From Eutypa lata (Eukaryota; Ascomycota; Sordariomycetes; Xylariales; Diatrypaceae): DNA of 64,000 nucleotides. The stretch is from the NCBI GenBank assembly GCA_022661535.1, contig JAKULF010000003.1, positions 5,828,001 to 5,892,000 on the forward strand, in the 5' to 3' direction. Position 1 is the stretch's first letter; every line of letters starts with the position of its first letter. Under the pieces are notes generated by a model. It was not told the DNA's origin. It did no database searches and saw only the letters and a list, made by a program, of their open reading frames with translations. This document shows, one piece after another, positions 36,392 to 47,086 of the stretch. The translations under genes and the position numbers were made by a program.

Positions 36392-37570
36392 TCAATCGCT
36401 GGCTCGCTTTCTTAATCGCGGCTCCAGGATAATATTATCAATGAGCCTCACAGCCGGGCCCCCACTATGCCCCAAGTCCTCGCCCGGCTGCGGCGCCTCG
36501 ACGGGGAGCATCTTGAAGGCGCCGCTCAATATGGCGCCAACTGTAGGATCAATCTCGGTCAGCTCCCTCATAGAGGACGGGTCCGCGAGCGAGATGTAGT
36601 CGACCTCGAACCTGACCCTCTTCCTGCAGGGAAGCCCCATCTGCTTAGCCAGGGTGTCCTCAGCGACCTTCATCGCGGCACGCAAAACGGACTTGCGATC
36701 CAGCGCACCACCGCGGTACTTCTCCTCGGCAGCCTTCAGCGCCCGATTTAGCACGGTCGCGATGCCGCGCCGCCTCGCCCCCAGGTACACGTTCCGGGAG
36801 CTCAGGGCGAGGCCGTCGACCTCGCGACTCGTAGGCTCGATGACGATATCGAGAGGGAGCAAGAAGTCCTGCACCATCTTGCGAATGACAACGCTCTGCT
36901 GGACGTCCTTCTGGCCGAAGTACGCGCGCTCCGGCTGGACGATATTGAACAGCTTCATGCAGACGGTGGCGACGCCCCGGAAGAACGTCGGCCGACTCGC
37001 GCCCTCGAGGACCTCACCCACGGGCGTGACGGTCACGAAGCTCCCTTTCGAATGTACCTCCTGCCCGGGGAACCCCGAAGGGTACATCTCGTCTGTCGTG
37101 GGGGCGAAGACGGCGCTCACGCGGCCCAGGTTGGCGCCGTCGTCGGCGAGCTCGCGGTCCAGCTTCGCGAGGGTCGCGCAGTCGGAGTCCCACGTCGCCG
37201 GGTACGAGGCCAGGTCCTCGGAGGTGCCGAACTGCGCCGGGTTGACGTAGATGCTGACGACGACGTGGTGGGTCTCGCGCGCGGCGCGCCGGATCAGCGA
37301 GAGGTGGCCCGCGTGCAGCGCGCCCATCGTCGGCACTAGGCCTACGATCCGGTGGTCGAGGAGGTGCGGGCGGCGCCAGCGTCGGACCGCTTCGACTGTA
37401 CGGAGGATACGGATCGGGGACGATGGAATGGTCTCGGGTCTGTTGGGGTTGGCGGTCGTTTTCGTCCGGCATGCTGTTGCTAGGGTTCGGTGGTGGTGGT
37501 GCTGGTGGTGGCGGTGCACGTTCAGGAGGGCACACGACCCGGCGAGACGCGGCATTGAGAGCGCCAGCAT
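36392..37570 (-). CDS. PAN6: Pantothenate synthetase (pantoate--beta-alanine ligase)
   Basis: Condenses pantoate and beta-alanine with ATP to make pantothenate, the precursor of coenzyme A. Single exon, 392 residues. The ATP-binding HIGH-like motif is in VPTMGALHAGHLSLIRRA. Other conserved segments are IYVNPAQFG, PTFFRGVATVCMKLFNIVQP, AYFGQKDVQQ and ALSSRNVYL (the KMSKS-equivalent region). The N-terminal 60 residues are Arg/Ser/His-rich with a poly-His stretch and almost no acidic residues, suggesting organelle targeting. The rest has normal length. Strong GC bias in this gene creates long antisense open frames that are not real. Confidence 0.93.
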   Translation of the reverse strand: MLALSMPRLAGSCALLNVHRHHQHHHHRTLATACRTKTTANPNRPETIPSSPIRILRTVEAVRRWRRPHLLDHRIVGLVPTMGALHAGHLSLIRRAARETHHVVVSIYVNPAQFGTSEDLASYPATWDSDCATLAKLDRELADDGANLGRVSAVFAPTTDEMYPSGFPGQEVHSKGSFVTVTPVGEVLEGASRPTFFRGVATVCMKLFNIVQPERAYFGQKDVQQSVVIRKMVQDFLLPLDIVIEPTSREVDGLALSSRNVYLGARRRGIATVLNRALKAAEEKYRGGALDRKSVLRAAMKVAEDTLAKQMGLPCRKRVRFEVDYISLADPSSMRELTEIDPTVGAILSGAFKMLPVEAPQPGEDLGHSGGPAVRLIDNIILEPRLRKRASD

Positions 37571-39736
37571 GGCTATGGTGTGGTTGGAAGAACTAGGTTA
37601 TGTGGTAAATTGACAGACATTCACCTTGGAATATTCATTGAAACATCATAAGCCATCGCGGTGAGTCAATTGTTTGACCTTTTACGTGAAAGATAAGACG
37701 TGCGTGACGATTTCTGCAGCGGATATCCTGGGCTGAGTAAATTATTTACTTCCCACTGAGTCTATAACTAACTATTAGGTAGATATTTCAACCGCCCTTG
37801 TTTTTACGTAAGCAGTTCACAACTAAACCAAAGGCGGGTTAACTATTAAGGGGTCCGATTTGCTCGCCGCCGAATTGCAGCCACCTAGCTACCCTAACGC
37901 CACCGTACAAGTAGTTACCTAAGTTACTACAGCCACTCAAGTTAGTGTCAAAATAATTAACATGTTTTTTTATTGTACTTAATACATAATGCTTTTGTGA
38001 AAATAAATATTTAATATTAAAATAATGTAAAATTTGAATAATGTTATTATTATATAGCTGCAAATGAAATAATCCGTGGTAATTATTGATTACCTATAGA
38101 TTATTCGAACTTCGAAAAGTAACAATCGCAGCCTTCCCTCCCTATCCAATATACTTTGACTTGCTGATCTTCAACCTTATCGCTATAATCATGATAATTG
38201 CCATGCCTTTAGCCGTGAATACAAAAAAAAAAAATGCTAAAGTTATCCTTACACATTTGGAAATAAAGATTGGGACCTTCATAAGGTAAACCGACACGCG
38301 CCTCAACGCTTGTAACTGCAGTCATATGTCCGTGTCTGTTTATTGTGATGTTAGTCAACAAACGACTAGATATCCAGACTCATCTGTGTCAACATACTTG
38401 CGCCGCTCCTGGACACGTAGGACCAGCACTATCCCAGTAGTCTCCGTTCAATTGACAACTCGGCGTCCCCGTTAAGTCAGTCGTCCAGGCCTAGTCACCA
38501 TAGTAAAACTACATATAATCACTATAATTATCTCCGAAGGTTATGAGCTCCGGTCCCACCCCATCCTCTTGCAAGTGGCAAGCATCGTTGTCTGTCACAC
38601 GGGAAATGGAGCCAAGTGTTGTTGGCTGCAGGATATCTGCAAAAGACAACCAACATACCAACACTTGCAGGTCATGCGACGATCACAGGAATACATACAT
38701 TCCTAATAAGAGCCAACAGCTATTATCAGCGGCTAGGACGGCAAAAGGATATTACAGATGCGCACCTTTATTTTGTATATAAATAGTGGACGACCCTACA
38801 GAGCAGAAAGAAGGACTGACTTCATGGACCTTAGGACCAAAGAAAATTATTAGTTGAATAGAACATTAGTTCCAAGCCTTTACATCCTTGTCGTATTGTC
38901 ATTGATTGGGACGGCAGGGCTCGAGGTCAATCTAGAGTAGTGACGGGCTGGTTACAACCCAACGAGTGGCAGTGTTAACTATTGTTAGCTAGTCTCGGTG
39001 CTACGTTCGATGATACGTTTGGTAAAGTTGTTATTTATGTTGTCGAATGCAAGCCCTCGGCTATCCCCGAGCCAGCAAAAGAGAGCAGGGAGAGTTGAAA
39101 GTTAGTGGAAGTGAGTGTGTCTTCTTGCAACATCTTGGCATCTGTGCATATTTTCCACGCCGCCGCCATACATGTAGGCCAGCCATGTACGAGTCAGGCC
39201 TGTATTGGATTAGACTCTAAATCCGCTGCGCCTCCTGCAACTGAAGTGAGGCCTCTAGATTTGGCTATAGGACATCAAGAAGTGTTTGTATCCTCTAAAG
39301 CTTGGGTGTGATATTGTTACATTTGGGGCCGTAGAATACCTTTACAGAAGCTCTACTATTCATAGTCGTACGCGTTATGGTATAGCCTTGGGTATGATCG
39401 AGTAGTGAATAGGGAGTGACATCATTACACCGCTAAAGTGTGCACTGCCTTCTCTTCTCTTGAATGAAAGGCAACGTTCACGTATGTCTCTCTGCAACGT
39501 TCACTATGTCCCTCCCCGTTCAACATTATCATATATAAGTTTCCTAATATCGTACAACAATTGTCATAATATTCTGCCAGATCTCACAGACACCACTTAG
39601 TTCTATAAAAGCTACTATTCACTTGACCCCTTTAAATCAAAGGGTTGAAATACCAGAATATCCAAGTTGATACCCCCATTTTTATAATTTACCCAAATTC
39701 AACCTACCAAGCAAACGATACTGTAAAACGCCATCG
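37571..39736. other. Long AT-rich intergenic, no gene seen
   Basis: 2.2 kb including a very AT-rich core at 37960-38060 and an A-run at about 38223-38232. Small frames (37839, 38086, 38543, 39105) show no motifs. Confidence 0.5.
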
Positions 39737-40939
39737 ATGGAGCCAGTTATTCGAGCCCAGGCTGAGAACACAACTGCAGTTGCACTTCCCGCAAATGCCA
39801 GCAACACGTTCTCCCGGGCGAATGTGTTTGGTCTGTTCTTGACGCTATGCATTTGCCTCCTTGTCCAACCTTATGGGAGTCTCTTTTATGTTAAACCAAA
39901 GAATACCTTGGGTCGAGCGATTTTCTTCTTTTGGCGCCTTCATCCTGTTGCATGCCTACTCGAGGCCGTAGTACTCGTCATTGCGCTGCTGGATGGCGTT
40001 CGGAAGTCAAATAATGAACAGTATCTGCCACCGGAAAAACGGATGGGCTTCTGGAAGGATATGGAAATCACCATTATGGCAGCAACATTGATACGACACG
40101 ACCGGCTTCTTGTCCAATATAAGAATACAAGCAATGGCAGTCCACACCAGCCTATCACCGCGCGAACCTTCCCGGAAATTGTCAGGTCGCGGAATCCCCC
40201 TACTCCGAGTAACCAATTCACTACAATGAATTCAACTAGTGCTGGAGGTTCTAAACATGATGCAACAACACAGCCCTATATGAGAAGGCCGTCAAAGGTG
40301 GAGGAATCTATTGGCGAACAGACTCTTAACTATAATAGGGTCATAAGAGATGTCGACCCTTCAATACATTATGAGATACCTCTGGAACGAAGCGATCATC
40401 CCAACGCAAAGCTGACCATCAATATAATCAACACCATTTCCGTCACCATAGTTATCGTGAAACTTGCTGCGGTAAGAATTCCTTTATATGTTGGAATCCC
40501 AGCATGGTTCATGGTAACTGGCTGGGCGGCAGTTCAGGTCCTCGTGCTTGCTTTGCCTAGGCAAGACGTCAGCCATATCGAACCAAGGCATTTAGTATCT
40601 CGCATTGTTCGCCTACAAAAGCTGTCAAGAAACGATGACCTATGGCTCTACTTCACGTGTTTCCTCATCCCTGTTTTTGCTTTCCTCACAGGTTTGCTTA
40701 TTGAGTTTTCGATGAACTTTCCCTTGCGCGCCATATTTATTTACCCGTCTTATTGGCTTCCATATGTTTTGTTCATCTTGCTTTTTGCACCGGCTTTGGT
40801 ACAGGATGATGACCCGCTTGCAGTTGGTATTTTATCCTTCAATCTTGGTGTTGCTATTTTCTTGTTCATTAGGGTAATGATAGTGTATGATGACACGGAT
40901 ACATATAAACCTGATTGGTTTGAATGGCTTGGAAGTTAA
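39737..40939 (+). CDS. Fungal integral membrane protein, about seven spans, function unknown
   Basis: Single exon, 400 residues. Hydrophobic segments lie at about 30-50 (VFGLFLTLCICLLVQPYGSL), 63-85, 228-246 (IINTISVTIVIVKLAAV), 250-275, 308-330 (YFTCFLIPVFAFLTGLLIEF), 335-358 and 365-386. Between spans two and three is a soluble loop of about 140 residues, rich in Ser, Thr, Pro and Arg, presumably cytosolic. The N-terminus has two possible N-glycosylation sites. I recognise no transporter or enzyme motif. The codon pattern and hydrophobic periodicity make it a convincing gene. Confidence 0.7.
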   Translation: MEPVIRAQAENTTAVALPANASNTFSRANVFGLFLTLCICLLVQPYGSLFYVKPKNTLGRAIFFFWRLHPVACLLEAVVLVIALLDGVRKSNNEQYLPPEKRMGFWKDMEITIMAATLIRHDRLLVQYKNTSNGSPHQPITARTFPEIVRSRNPPTPSNQFTTMNSTSAGGSKHDATTQPYMRRPSKVEESIGEQTLNYNRVIRDVDPSIHYEIPLERSDHPNAKLTINIINTISVTIVIVKLAAVRIPLYVGIPAWFMVTGWAAVQVLVLALPRQDVSHIEPRHLVSRIVRLQKLSRNDDLWLYFTCFLIPVFAFLTGLLIEFSMNFPLRAIFIYPSYWLPYVLFILLFAPALVQDDDPLAVGILSFNLGVAIFLFIRVMIVYDDTDTYKPDWFEWLGS

Positions 40940-41487
40940 AAGGATTTTATGATTATTGTCAGCAGGTGTGGTGCACGTGATGCGTGTGCCACTAAGGCTA
41001 AGGGAATCTGTAAGGTTCTAAGGTCTTAGTCCTGAAGACAACAGATGCAAAAGATGAAAGGGGCTCTAGGTGACAATGAGGTGTTTATAAAGGCTTTTTA
41101 GGCACCAGGTTTTGTATGGTACTAATGGCTGATTGGGAGCCAATAGCGACTTAGTTCAATTCTAATACATCAAGCATTTCTTTTTAACTCTATAACTTAT
41201 CATCCATATGATCAAGTTTCTTATAATTATTTATAAAATAAAATAACTGTAAAATATTATTATTATTATTATTATCATTATTACTATTACTATAATTATT
41301 TAAATTTAATTATTATTAACGGGAAAACCTATAAATTACACCTTTAACAACTAGCTCCAAGCGCAGAGCCCTGGGAGCCGGGCGGAACATCGCAGGTCGA
41401 GCCTTAAACGTGCACAAATATCTTCTGAAATCGCAGCTTTCGCCATCGCAGAACGTCTCTCAAGCTCAAGGCGACAAAACATGGACA
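40940..41487. other. AT-rich intergenic
   Basis: No gene. Contains an ATT-type microsatellite at about 41254-41300 within an AT-rich island (41160-41330). Confidence 0.5.
41254..41300. repeat. ATT/ATC trinucleotide repeat
   Basis: A run of ATT units with occasional C substitutions. Confidence 0.8.
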
Positions 41488-42809
41488 ATGCCGTCATTCT
41501 TGCCCAACGAAATCCTACAGCATATTTTTTTCTTTCCTCCAGCCCACTCTTCGGCGCAAAGGCCACGGCTACGCCTTTGACAATGTCGTACCCCTTGACC
41601 TGGAAGAGGCGTCCGCTCGCCAACTTACCGTATCACACATCTTACTCACGTCTAAGCTATTTCATAAATTGGCGCTGCCGTTTCTCTACCACACTCTCCC
41701 TATAACTTCGGGCAAGCTCCTTGCCACCTTGGCCCAAAGCGCAGATCTGGCCAAGCTGGTCAAGGCCATCGACCTGAGCACAACGGGTTGTGTAGACGCA
41801 TCCAGCCTGCGCAATGCGTTGGACGCCGCGAGGTCTCGACTTTCGTTGTCCGCTTACGTTCGAGCAACATTTACAACACGCTATTGATGGCGTGGGCAGT
41901 AATCTGACCAACACAGGTGCTGAGGCTGTGCTATATCTGATTCTTCTGAAAAACCTTGAGACACTCGAATATCGTGGCAACATTGGTACCAATGCCATAG
42001 TGACAGAATTCTTTGGTGGTGCAACAGCAGCAGCAGTCGCCGCTGCTCATGAAGGAGAAGGGACTCAAGTCCCGCGGTTGTCCGAGCTGAGGCTACGCCA
42101 CTGGGACGGAAGGAACACGACACCTATCGCTGAGGTCCAACAGCTACTAGTGGGCTCTATCGAAAAGCTACACGGGTGTGGCATCAATTGGGAAGTCAGC
42201 CCGCTCAATGGAGCAGGACGGCCTTCATTCATGGCCGCACAACTTAATCTCAAACATATCGAAAAGGTTGACGTTGCCATAAATGGTTACGGTCTGGATG
42301 ACATGCTGAGGCGTTGCCCTGACTTACGAACTTTACGCATAGTGTGGGGTAACCCTTCCAGGATGCCCACGTTTCCACTTGATTTTGGAACCATGGGTGC
42401 AGCGCTTAGAAGACACGCACGTGGCCTCGAAAAGTTGACACTAGACTGCCTGGTAGACCTGAGCTATACTCAAGGTCATAGTGAAGGGATAATAGGTTCT
42501 ATACGCGAGTTGACAAGCCTAGTATCCCTTGTAGTTGCGCAAGATGTGCTGGTAGGGGAGGAAGAGGAAGGCGAGTCGTTTAGACTCGACCAAGTCCTGC
42601 CCGACTCGTTGCAGACTCTGCAGCTCCTGACGTGCCAGGACGATGAGGAAGACCTAGACGAGCAGATCACAAGCTTTATTCAGGGTGGCCGTTTGGCAAA
42701 CCTCCGAAGGATACAAATGAAGCGTCACGAAGATTTCTCGGGGGACGCTGCTGAGTTGGGATGGAGATTGTGGCATCGATGGGATAAAATGATTCTTACC
42801 AAGCTGTAA
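41488..42809 (+). pseudogene. F-box protein gene with two frame breaks
   Basis: The ATG at 41488 opens an F-box motif (MPSFLPNEILQHIF) that stops at about 41580. The gene-like text resumes one frame over (GYAFDNVVPLDLEEASARQL, then KLFHKLALPFLYHTLPIT), as expected after an F-box. Removing one T from the seven-T run at about 41525-41531 would join them. A second change of frame lies between about 41790 and 41870. From there a long frame to 42809 encodes a leucine-rich, LRR-like region (AVLYLILLKNLETLEYRG; KHIEKVDVAINGYGLDDML). The intact product would be an SCF-ligase substrate adaptor. The breaks may be real decay or sequencing indels. Confidence 0.6.
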
Positions 42810-43167
42810 TAACACAGTTACTAATTACTTTGGTGTGCAAATAAAGGACCTGTGCATTAGGTGATCCGCCCCCTTTAAGTCTTTCGTAAGACTTTGGCGG
42901 TGGACAGCATCGTCTCTGTGGCTTCGTGTCGAAGCATTCCTAACACTTGGACTCAGACCAGAATGTCCCTAGCGGTGATTGGTTCTGAAGCAATCGATCT
43001 ATTGTGTTTTCGTAGAGAAAGCGCGTATCGAAGTTGGAATATTGGTAAAATGTAAGACTTGGATAGCTCGCTTGTCAGTTAACTTAATGAAATAATAGTT
43101 TTAGCAATGATTATTCATAACATTTTTTTTCAAGCCTCGTGAAAGCACAACACGATTTTTATTCATA
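42810..43167. other. Intergenic, no gene seen
   Basis: Short AT-rich spacer between two converging gene relics. Confidence 0.45.
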
Positions 43168-43800
43168 TCAGGTATTAGCGAGATACAACGTGACGGCGGT
43201 AACAGTGAAGATGCCAAGCCAGACTCCAAGAGTTGTAAGTATGACTTTAGTGGCATATTTGTCTGCCGCTTCGACGTCGTTTACTTTTGGTAATGGCTCA
43301 CTAGACACGAGTACATTCAAGAATTGGCACAGAGGGCCCCAGCCGTCGTTTAGATCCATCTCTAGCAGTTGTCCCTCAGGCACAAGTTGATTCCACTTTC
43401 TTGTGGTGAGCTTCCAAGATGTCTAAAGATTCGGTAGGTACGCAATGGCCAGCTGGCAATCTGCAAGATTACCGCTAAAAGACTTACGAGGACCTCCAAT
43501 GTAGGAACCGATCGGAGGGAGTAGCAGTGGCCGGATCCAGGCCTGCGAGGCGCAACGTCGAACGGCTATATACGCTCGCAAATGTCGCGAGGTGTCGCCA
43601 TCCTGGAATAGGCGCGAGAACAACGCCGAGCCACCGCGGCGCAGTCCTGGCAGTGACGGCCTTTATGCTGTCCCACCACCACTGCGAATCCCTCCGAACG
43701 TGCACGACTTTTGCGTCGGGGTACAATTCCATCATTACAAGCATGAAGTCGGACGGTGGCAGGTCTGCAGTCACCACGAAGCTGGCGGTTGCTTTTTAGA
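43168..43800 (-). pseudogene. Relic of a membrane-anchored P-loop sulfotransferase-like gene
   Basis: The right part reads VVTADLPPSDFMLVMMELYP, DAKVVHVRRDSQWWWDSI and RSTLRLAGLDPATATPSD, typical of fungal sulfotransferase-family proteins. After a probable intron, ILEAHHKKVES breaks frame and resumes as LVPEGQLLEMDLNDGWGPLC, ending in a C-terminal membrane span (VILTTLGVWLGIFTVTAVTL). One extra base near 43395 explains the break. The P-loop-bearing N-terminus (about 80 residues) was not found upstream. Two defects make this a pseudogene. Confidence 0.6.
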
Positions 43801-44406
43801 CTAGGTTTAGGGTCTCTTCCTTATTCCCAACCTCTTTGACCTCGTATGCTCTGATCCATGTATTACAATAGTCTGGGGAGTTGAAGGCTAACCAACGGGG
43901 GGGGGAAAGATCTCTCGTAGTTGAGGTCATTTGCTATCATCTCGCGCCAAGATCTGGGTGCCTTCCGTGGCAGACTAGACCATCAAGGAGCTTTTACAAG
44001 GCCAGTGACATGGACACGGTCCTTGTTCAGGAATAACCTACTGAAATCACTCGGACCTTCTTTGAAGGATCCGTAGGGACAGATGCGACTCCACCCATAC
44101 TGCCGACGATGCGGCTTCGATGGTAGTCAGGGTTCCTGTTGGCTGGGGGATGCTGCTGGGGAGCAGTTTTGGAGAGGGATAGAAAACTGATCGATTTCAA
44201 TCATCACTGGTTGGGGGAAGCTAAATTCTTGTTCCACGAATAGTTAGAGATATTCTATAAGCTAAGGAAGTACTTAATATTCAGCCTGACGCGAAGATAG
44301 AGACAGGTCGACGAGCCACTCTCCACTCGCCTTTCAAATTACAATCATCAGCTCCAGTATAAATATTCCCGCGTAAGAAAAACTGGTCCTGGTATAGCCA
44401 AGGACT
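43801..44406. other. Intergenic, no gene seen
   Basis: May contain unrecognised remnants of the sulfotransferase N-terminus. I see none that I can support. Confidence 0.4.
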
Positions 44407-46041
44407 TCATTCTGAGTCGCTAGATAAAATTTCCGCCATAGAAGACGACGATGACAACGATCCGTCGGTCTGGGCATCGAGCTCTTTCAGCTTTCGCACG
44501 TACTTGCGCAGCTTCTTGCTCTTCCTCCTCGAAAACTGCTTCTTGTCGCTGCTGCGCTTGCGCTTCTTGCCGCATTCGGCCGCCTCCAGCATCATCCGCA
44601 TCTCCGCCATGAGTGCTTCCTGCGAAGCCTTCTGTTCTTCTACAAAGTTCTCTCGGAACTGTCTTCCCCTCTCGACTTCTGCCTTGAGTTCACTGATCTC
44701 CGCGCGCAGCAGGGTTATCTCATCATTACTTGCAGTGTCGATACTCGTGTTCTGTGGAGATATACCGGGACCTTGAGGCGTTCGCTGGGTAGCCTGATCC
44801 GCTGGGTTGTTTTGTCCCGGGCTTGCGGCGACGCGCATCAATGAACTTGAAGAAGCCTTGGGGAAGGATTCAGCTTCAATAACCCTCAAGACCTCATGTG
44901 CAGGCATATTCAATGGAGTCCCATGATGGGGTCTACTTATTCTCCCCGCCGCATCAAAGATCCTTAGATCTGCACCAGCCTGTAACACAAGGACCGAGTC
45001 GACATTCTCGTCGGTGACCGTCTCATCCCACCGATACTGTTCATATGCTCTCTGTAGAATTTGAGTGATGGACCTGACTTGCCAACCAGACTGGTCCTTT
45101 TGGAAGTTCTCTTGCAATCTCGTCGCCTCAAAGTCAAGACGATTGAACGGCTTGTCCCGAAGAGATATAAGCTGCTCGGCTCTGTTGGGTTGTCTCGTGA
45201 AATTGTGGTTCCTGTTGACCCGTCGTCTGTAGAGCTGAGTTGACGGCGTAAGATCTGTCTGGTATTGCCGACGAACATGCCTTGCCACATACCAACGCAT
45301 TTTAAAGCACAAAAGTCTGTCCTGTTCGATTCTATGAATGATCTCTCGCAAGTGAGGCCCGTCCAGAGACATGGTCAGACTTCCATCGGCAAAAATGATA
45401 TCAGGCTGGTTGTGAACCTCCTCGTCAGAATACACTCTTCGATCAATTCTAGGAGCACCGTAATCCCTCAAGCTGTCCTGTCGCTCCCTAGAAGGTCCAG
45501 CACTAGGCTGGCTGGAGTTACCGTTAAGAGCGACGATGGAATTTTCCATGTCATCATTGGAATCATGGGTTGATGATTGGGGGCTGTTGCTTGTCACATG
45601 ACTAGCTTCGGTTTCTGGCGGCATCACGAAGCCGGCATTAGTATAGGGGACATCGGGTCTCCTGGGATTGCTCGGACCAGGATATTCTTCTTGGGGAGAT
45701 CCTAGTGAAGTTGAAGCACGTCGTATTGTGCTATCAATATGTTGATTAGTCAGATTCGCGGAACCCCTGGTTGATCTGTCGATATGATCTCGAATTTCTG
45801 ATGCTTGCGTCCAATTGTTCTCGCTAGAGGGTGGTTCTTCCTCCTCTTCCTCAAGCTTGACCTTTTGGTGCCAGAGACGTCTTGTGGGCGTCTCTGTAGC
45901 GGGACTAGCTTGTAGCGTTGATGACGCTTGTGCAGAGCCTTGATGACCATGCTCTTCTGACTCGTTGTTGGACCAAAATGTCTGTAAGACACGGAGGGCA
46001 CCAACGGCCTTCTCCATCGTTCCAGTTATATCATATGGCAT
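44407..46041 (-). CDS. Hypothetical nuclear-type coiled-coil protein, 544 aa
   Basis: Single open frame with no family I recognise. Residues 1-200 are Ser/Pro/Glu-rich and likely disordered. A more ordered, Arg-rich helical region spans about 225-375 (LREIIHRIEQDRLLCFKMRWYV; FNRLDFEATRLQENFQKD), with a short ankyrin-like phrase (VLVLQAGADLRIFDAAG). A coiled coil at about 445-495 (ITLLRAEISELKAEVERG) precedes a strong basic cluster (KKRKRSSDKKQFSRRKSKK), a probable nuclear localisation signal. The tail is Ser/Asp-rich. It resembles lineage-specific proteins of Sordariomycetes. Length and composition support a real gene. Confidence 0.65.
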   Translation of the reverse strand: MPYDITGTMEKAVGALRVLQTFWSNNESEEHGHQGSAQASSTLQASPATETPTRRLWHQKVKLEEEEEEPPSSENNWTQASEIRDHIDRSTRGSANLTNQHIDSTIRRASTSLGSPQEEYPGPSNPRRPDVPYTNAGFVMPPETEASHVTSNSPQSSTHDSNDDMENSIVALNGNSSQPSAGPSRERQDSLRDYGAPRIDRRVYSDEEVHNQPDIIFADGSLTMSLDGPHLREIIHRIEQDRLLCFKMRWYVARHVRRQYQTDLTPSTQLYRRRVNRNHNFTRQPNRAEQLISLRDKPFNRLDFEATRLQENFQKDQSGWQVRSITQILQRAYEQYRWDETVTDENVDSVLVLQAGADLRIFDAAGRISRPHHGTPLNMPAHEVLRVIEAESFPKASSSSLMRVAASPGQNNPADQATQRTPQGPGISPQNTSIDTASNDEITLLRAEISELKAEVERGRQFRENFVEEQKASQEALMAEMRMMLEAAECGKKRKRSSDKKQFSRRKSKKLRKYVRKLKELDAQTDGSLSSSSSMAEILSSDSE

Positions 46042-47086
46042 TAAAGTGCAGTCATAATAAGTTAGGCTGCAGGTCTCTGTTTAGCTGAGCCGGTCGCCAG
46101 GCTTTCCTTTGAGCTCCACGCGTGCTTTTCTTGGTGAAGCCGCTAGAAATGACCTTAGGAGAACCAGCGGACTAATTGGGTTTAGGCCTTTAAATAATAA
46201 ATACTAAGACTTCTGGATCGCGAAGAACGCTTATATACCAACGTGCCACATTTTAAGGAGGGTTTGATGTTGGGCGGCGTGTAAAGTTTAGGTAGGTAAG
46301 TAGGTAGCAGTAGGTAGGTAGGCAGGTAAGTATGTTGGTAACATCAGGAGCAAATGTGGATGCAACACCAAAGTTCCGGCTAGTGTCGCCTTGCCAGTCA
46401 CATATTGTAGTAATGGATTCTGGCCCATTATTACCTATCCACTAAGTATCTAGCCGTTATAGCCGCTACAGTACAACGTCTATATCTTCCATCTGACTCT
46501 CAGACCTTTAGATGAGTGTCACATAACTATAGTTTCTCTAGCAAAATGTGATGATTTGTATGATTAATAAAATTTACTTAATTTTATTATAAACTTCGTT
46601 TATCGTAACTAGCACCTATGTATCTAGGTAGTAACTTACATAGTTTGGAAATTGTCCATGACGCTATGGACGCTCAGATCCTTCCTCTTTACCACCAACA
46701 CCACTGCCACCACCACTGCGGGGCAGTTCATGCTAAAATACCTAATCTGCAGCTAAACCTTGCGACGGACCGAGGGGAGTCAAGGGGTCCTAGTGACCCT
46801 AGGAACCCTGTTATTAGAGCTATTTGGGTATTTAGCTTGACGTAGATCCTTCCTTCTTAGGTGCATATTTGTTACAACTTGTCTCGCGTTGTATCGATAT
46901 CTTCGATTTGCAAGCTCCTGTAACGTTCGTCAACTACATACAACGTATTTGTCAACTTCCTCTATACACATTGGTCTTGGACCACTTGCTCCGAAAACAA
47001 TAATGATATACCTCTATTTCATATATATTTACCTCGTAGACTGATCTCAGCTTTCAAGTCGGTCTCTTTTTTTCTTAATTTTAACA
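46042..47086. other. Intergenic with TAGG repeats
   Basis: No gene. Contains a TAGG/GTAG tract at 46289-46330 and AT-rich sequence. The right end is the promoter of the mannosidase gene. Confidence 0.5.
46289..46330. repeat. TAGG-type tetranucleotide repeat tract
   Basis: Imperfect GTAG/TAGG tandem units. The reverse complement (ACCT) recurs in short form at about 3825 and 5905. Confidence 0.75.

Noticed and set aside
36654..37250. 198-codon plus-strand frame opposite pantothenate synthetase
   Set aside because: Antisense shadow of a firmly identified gene in GC-rich sequence.
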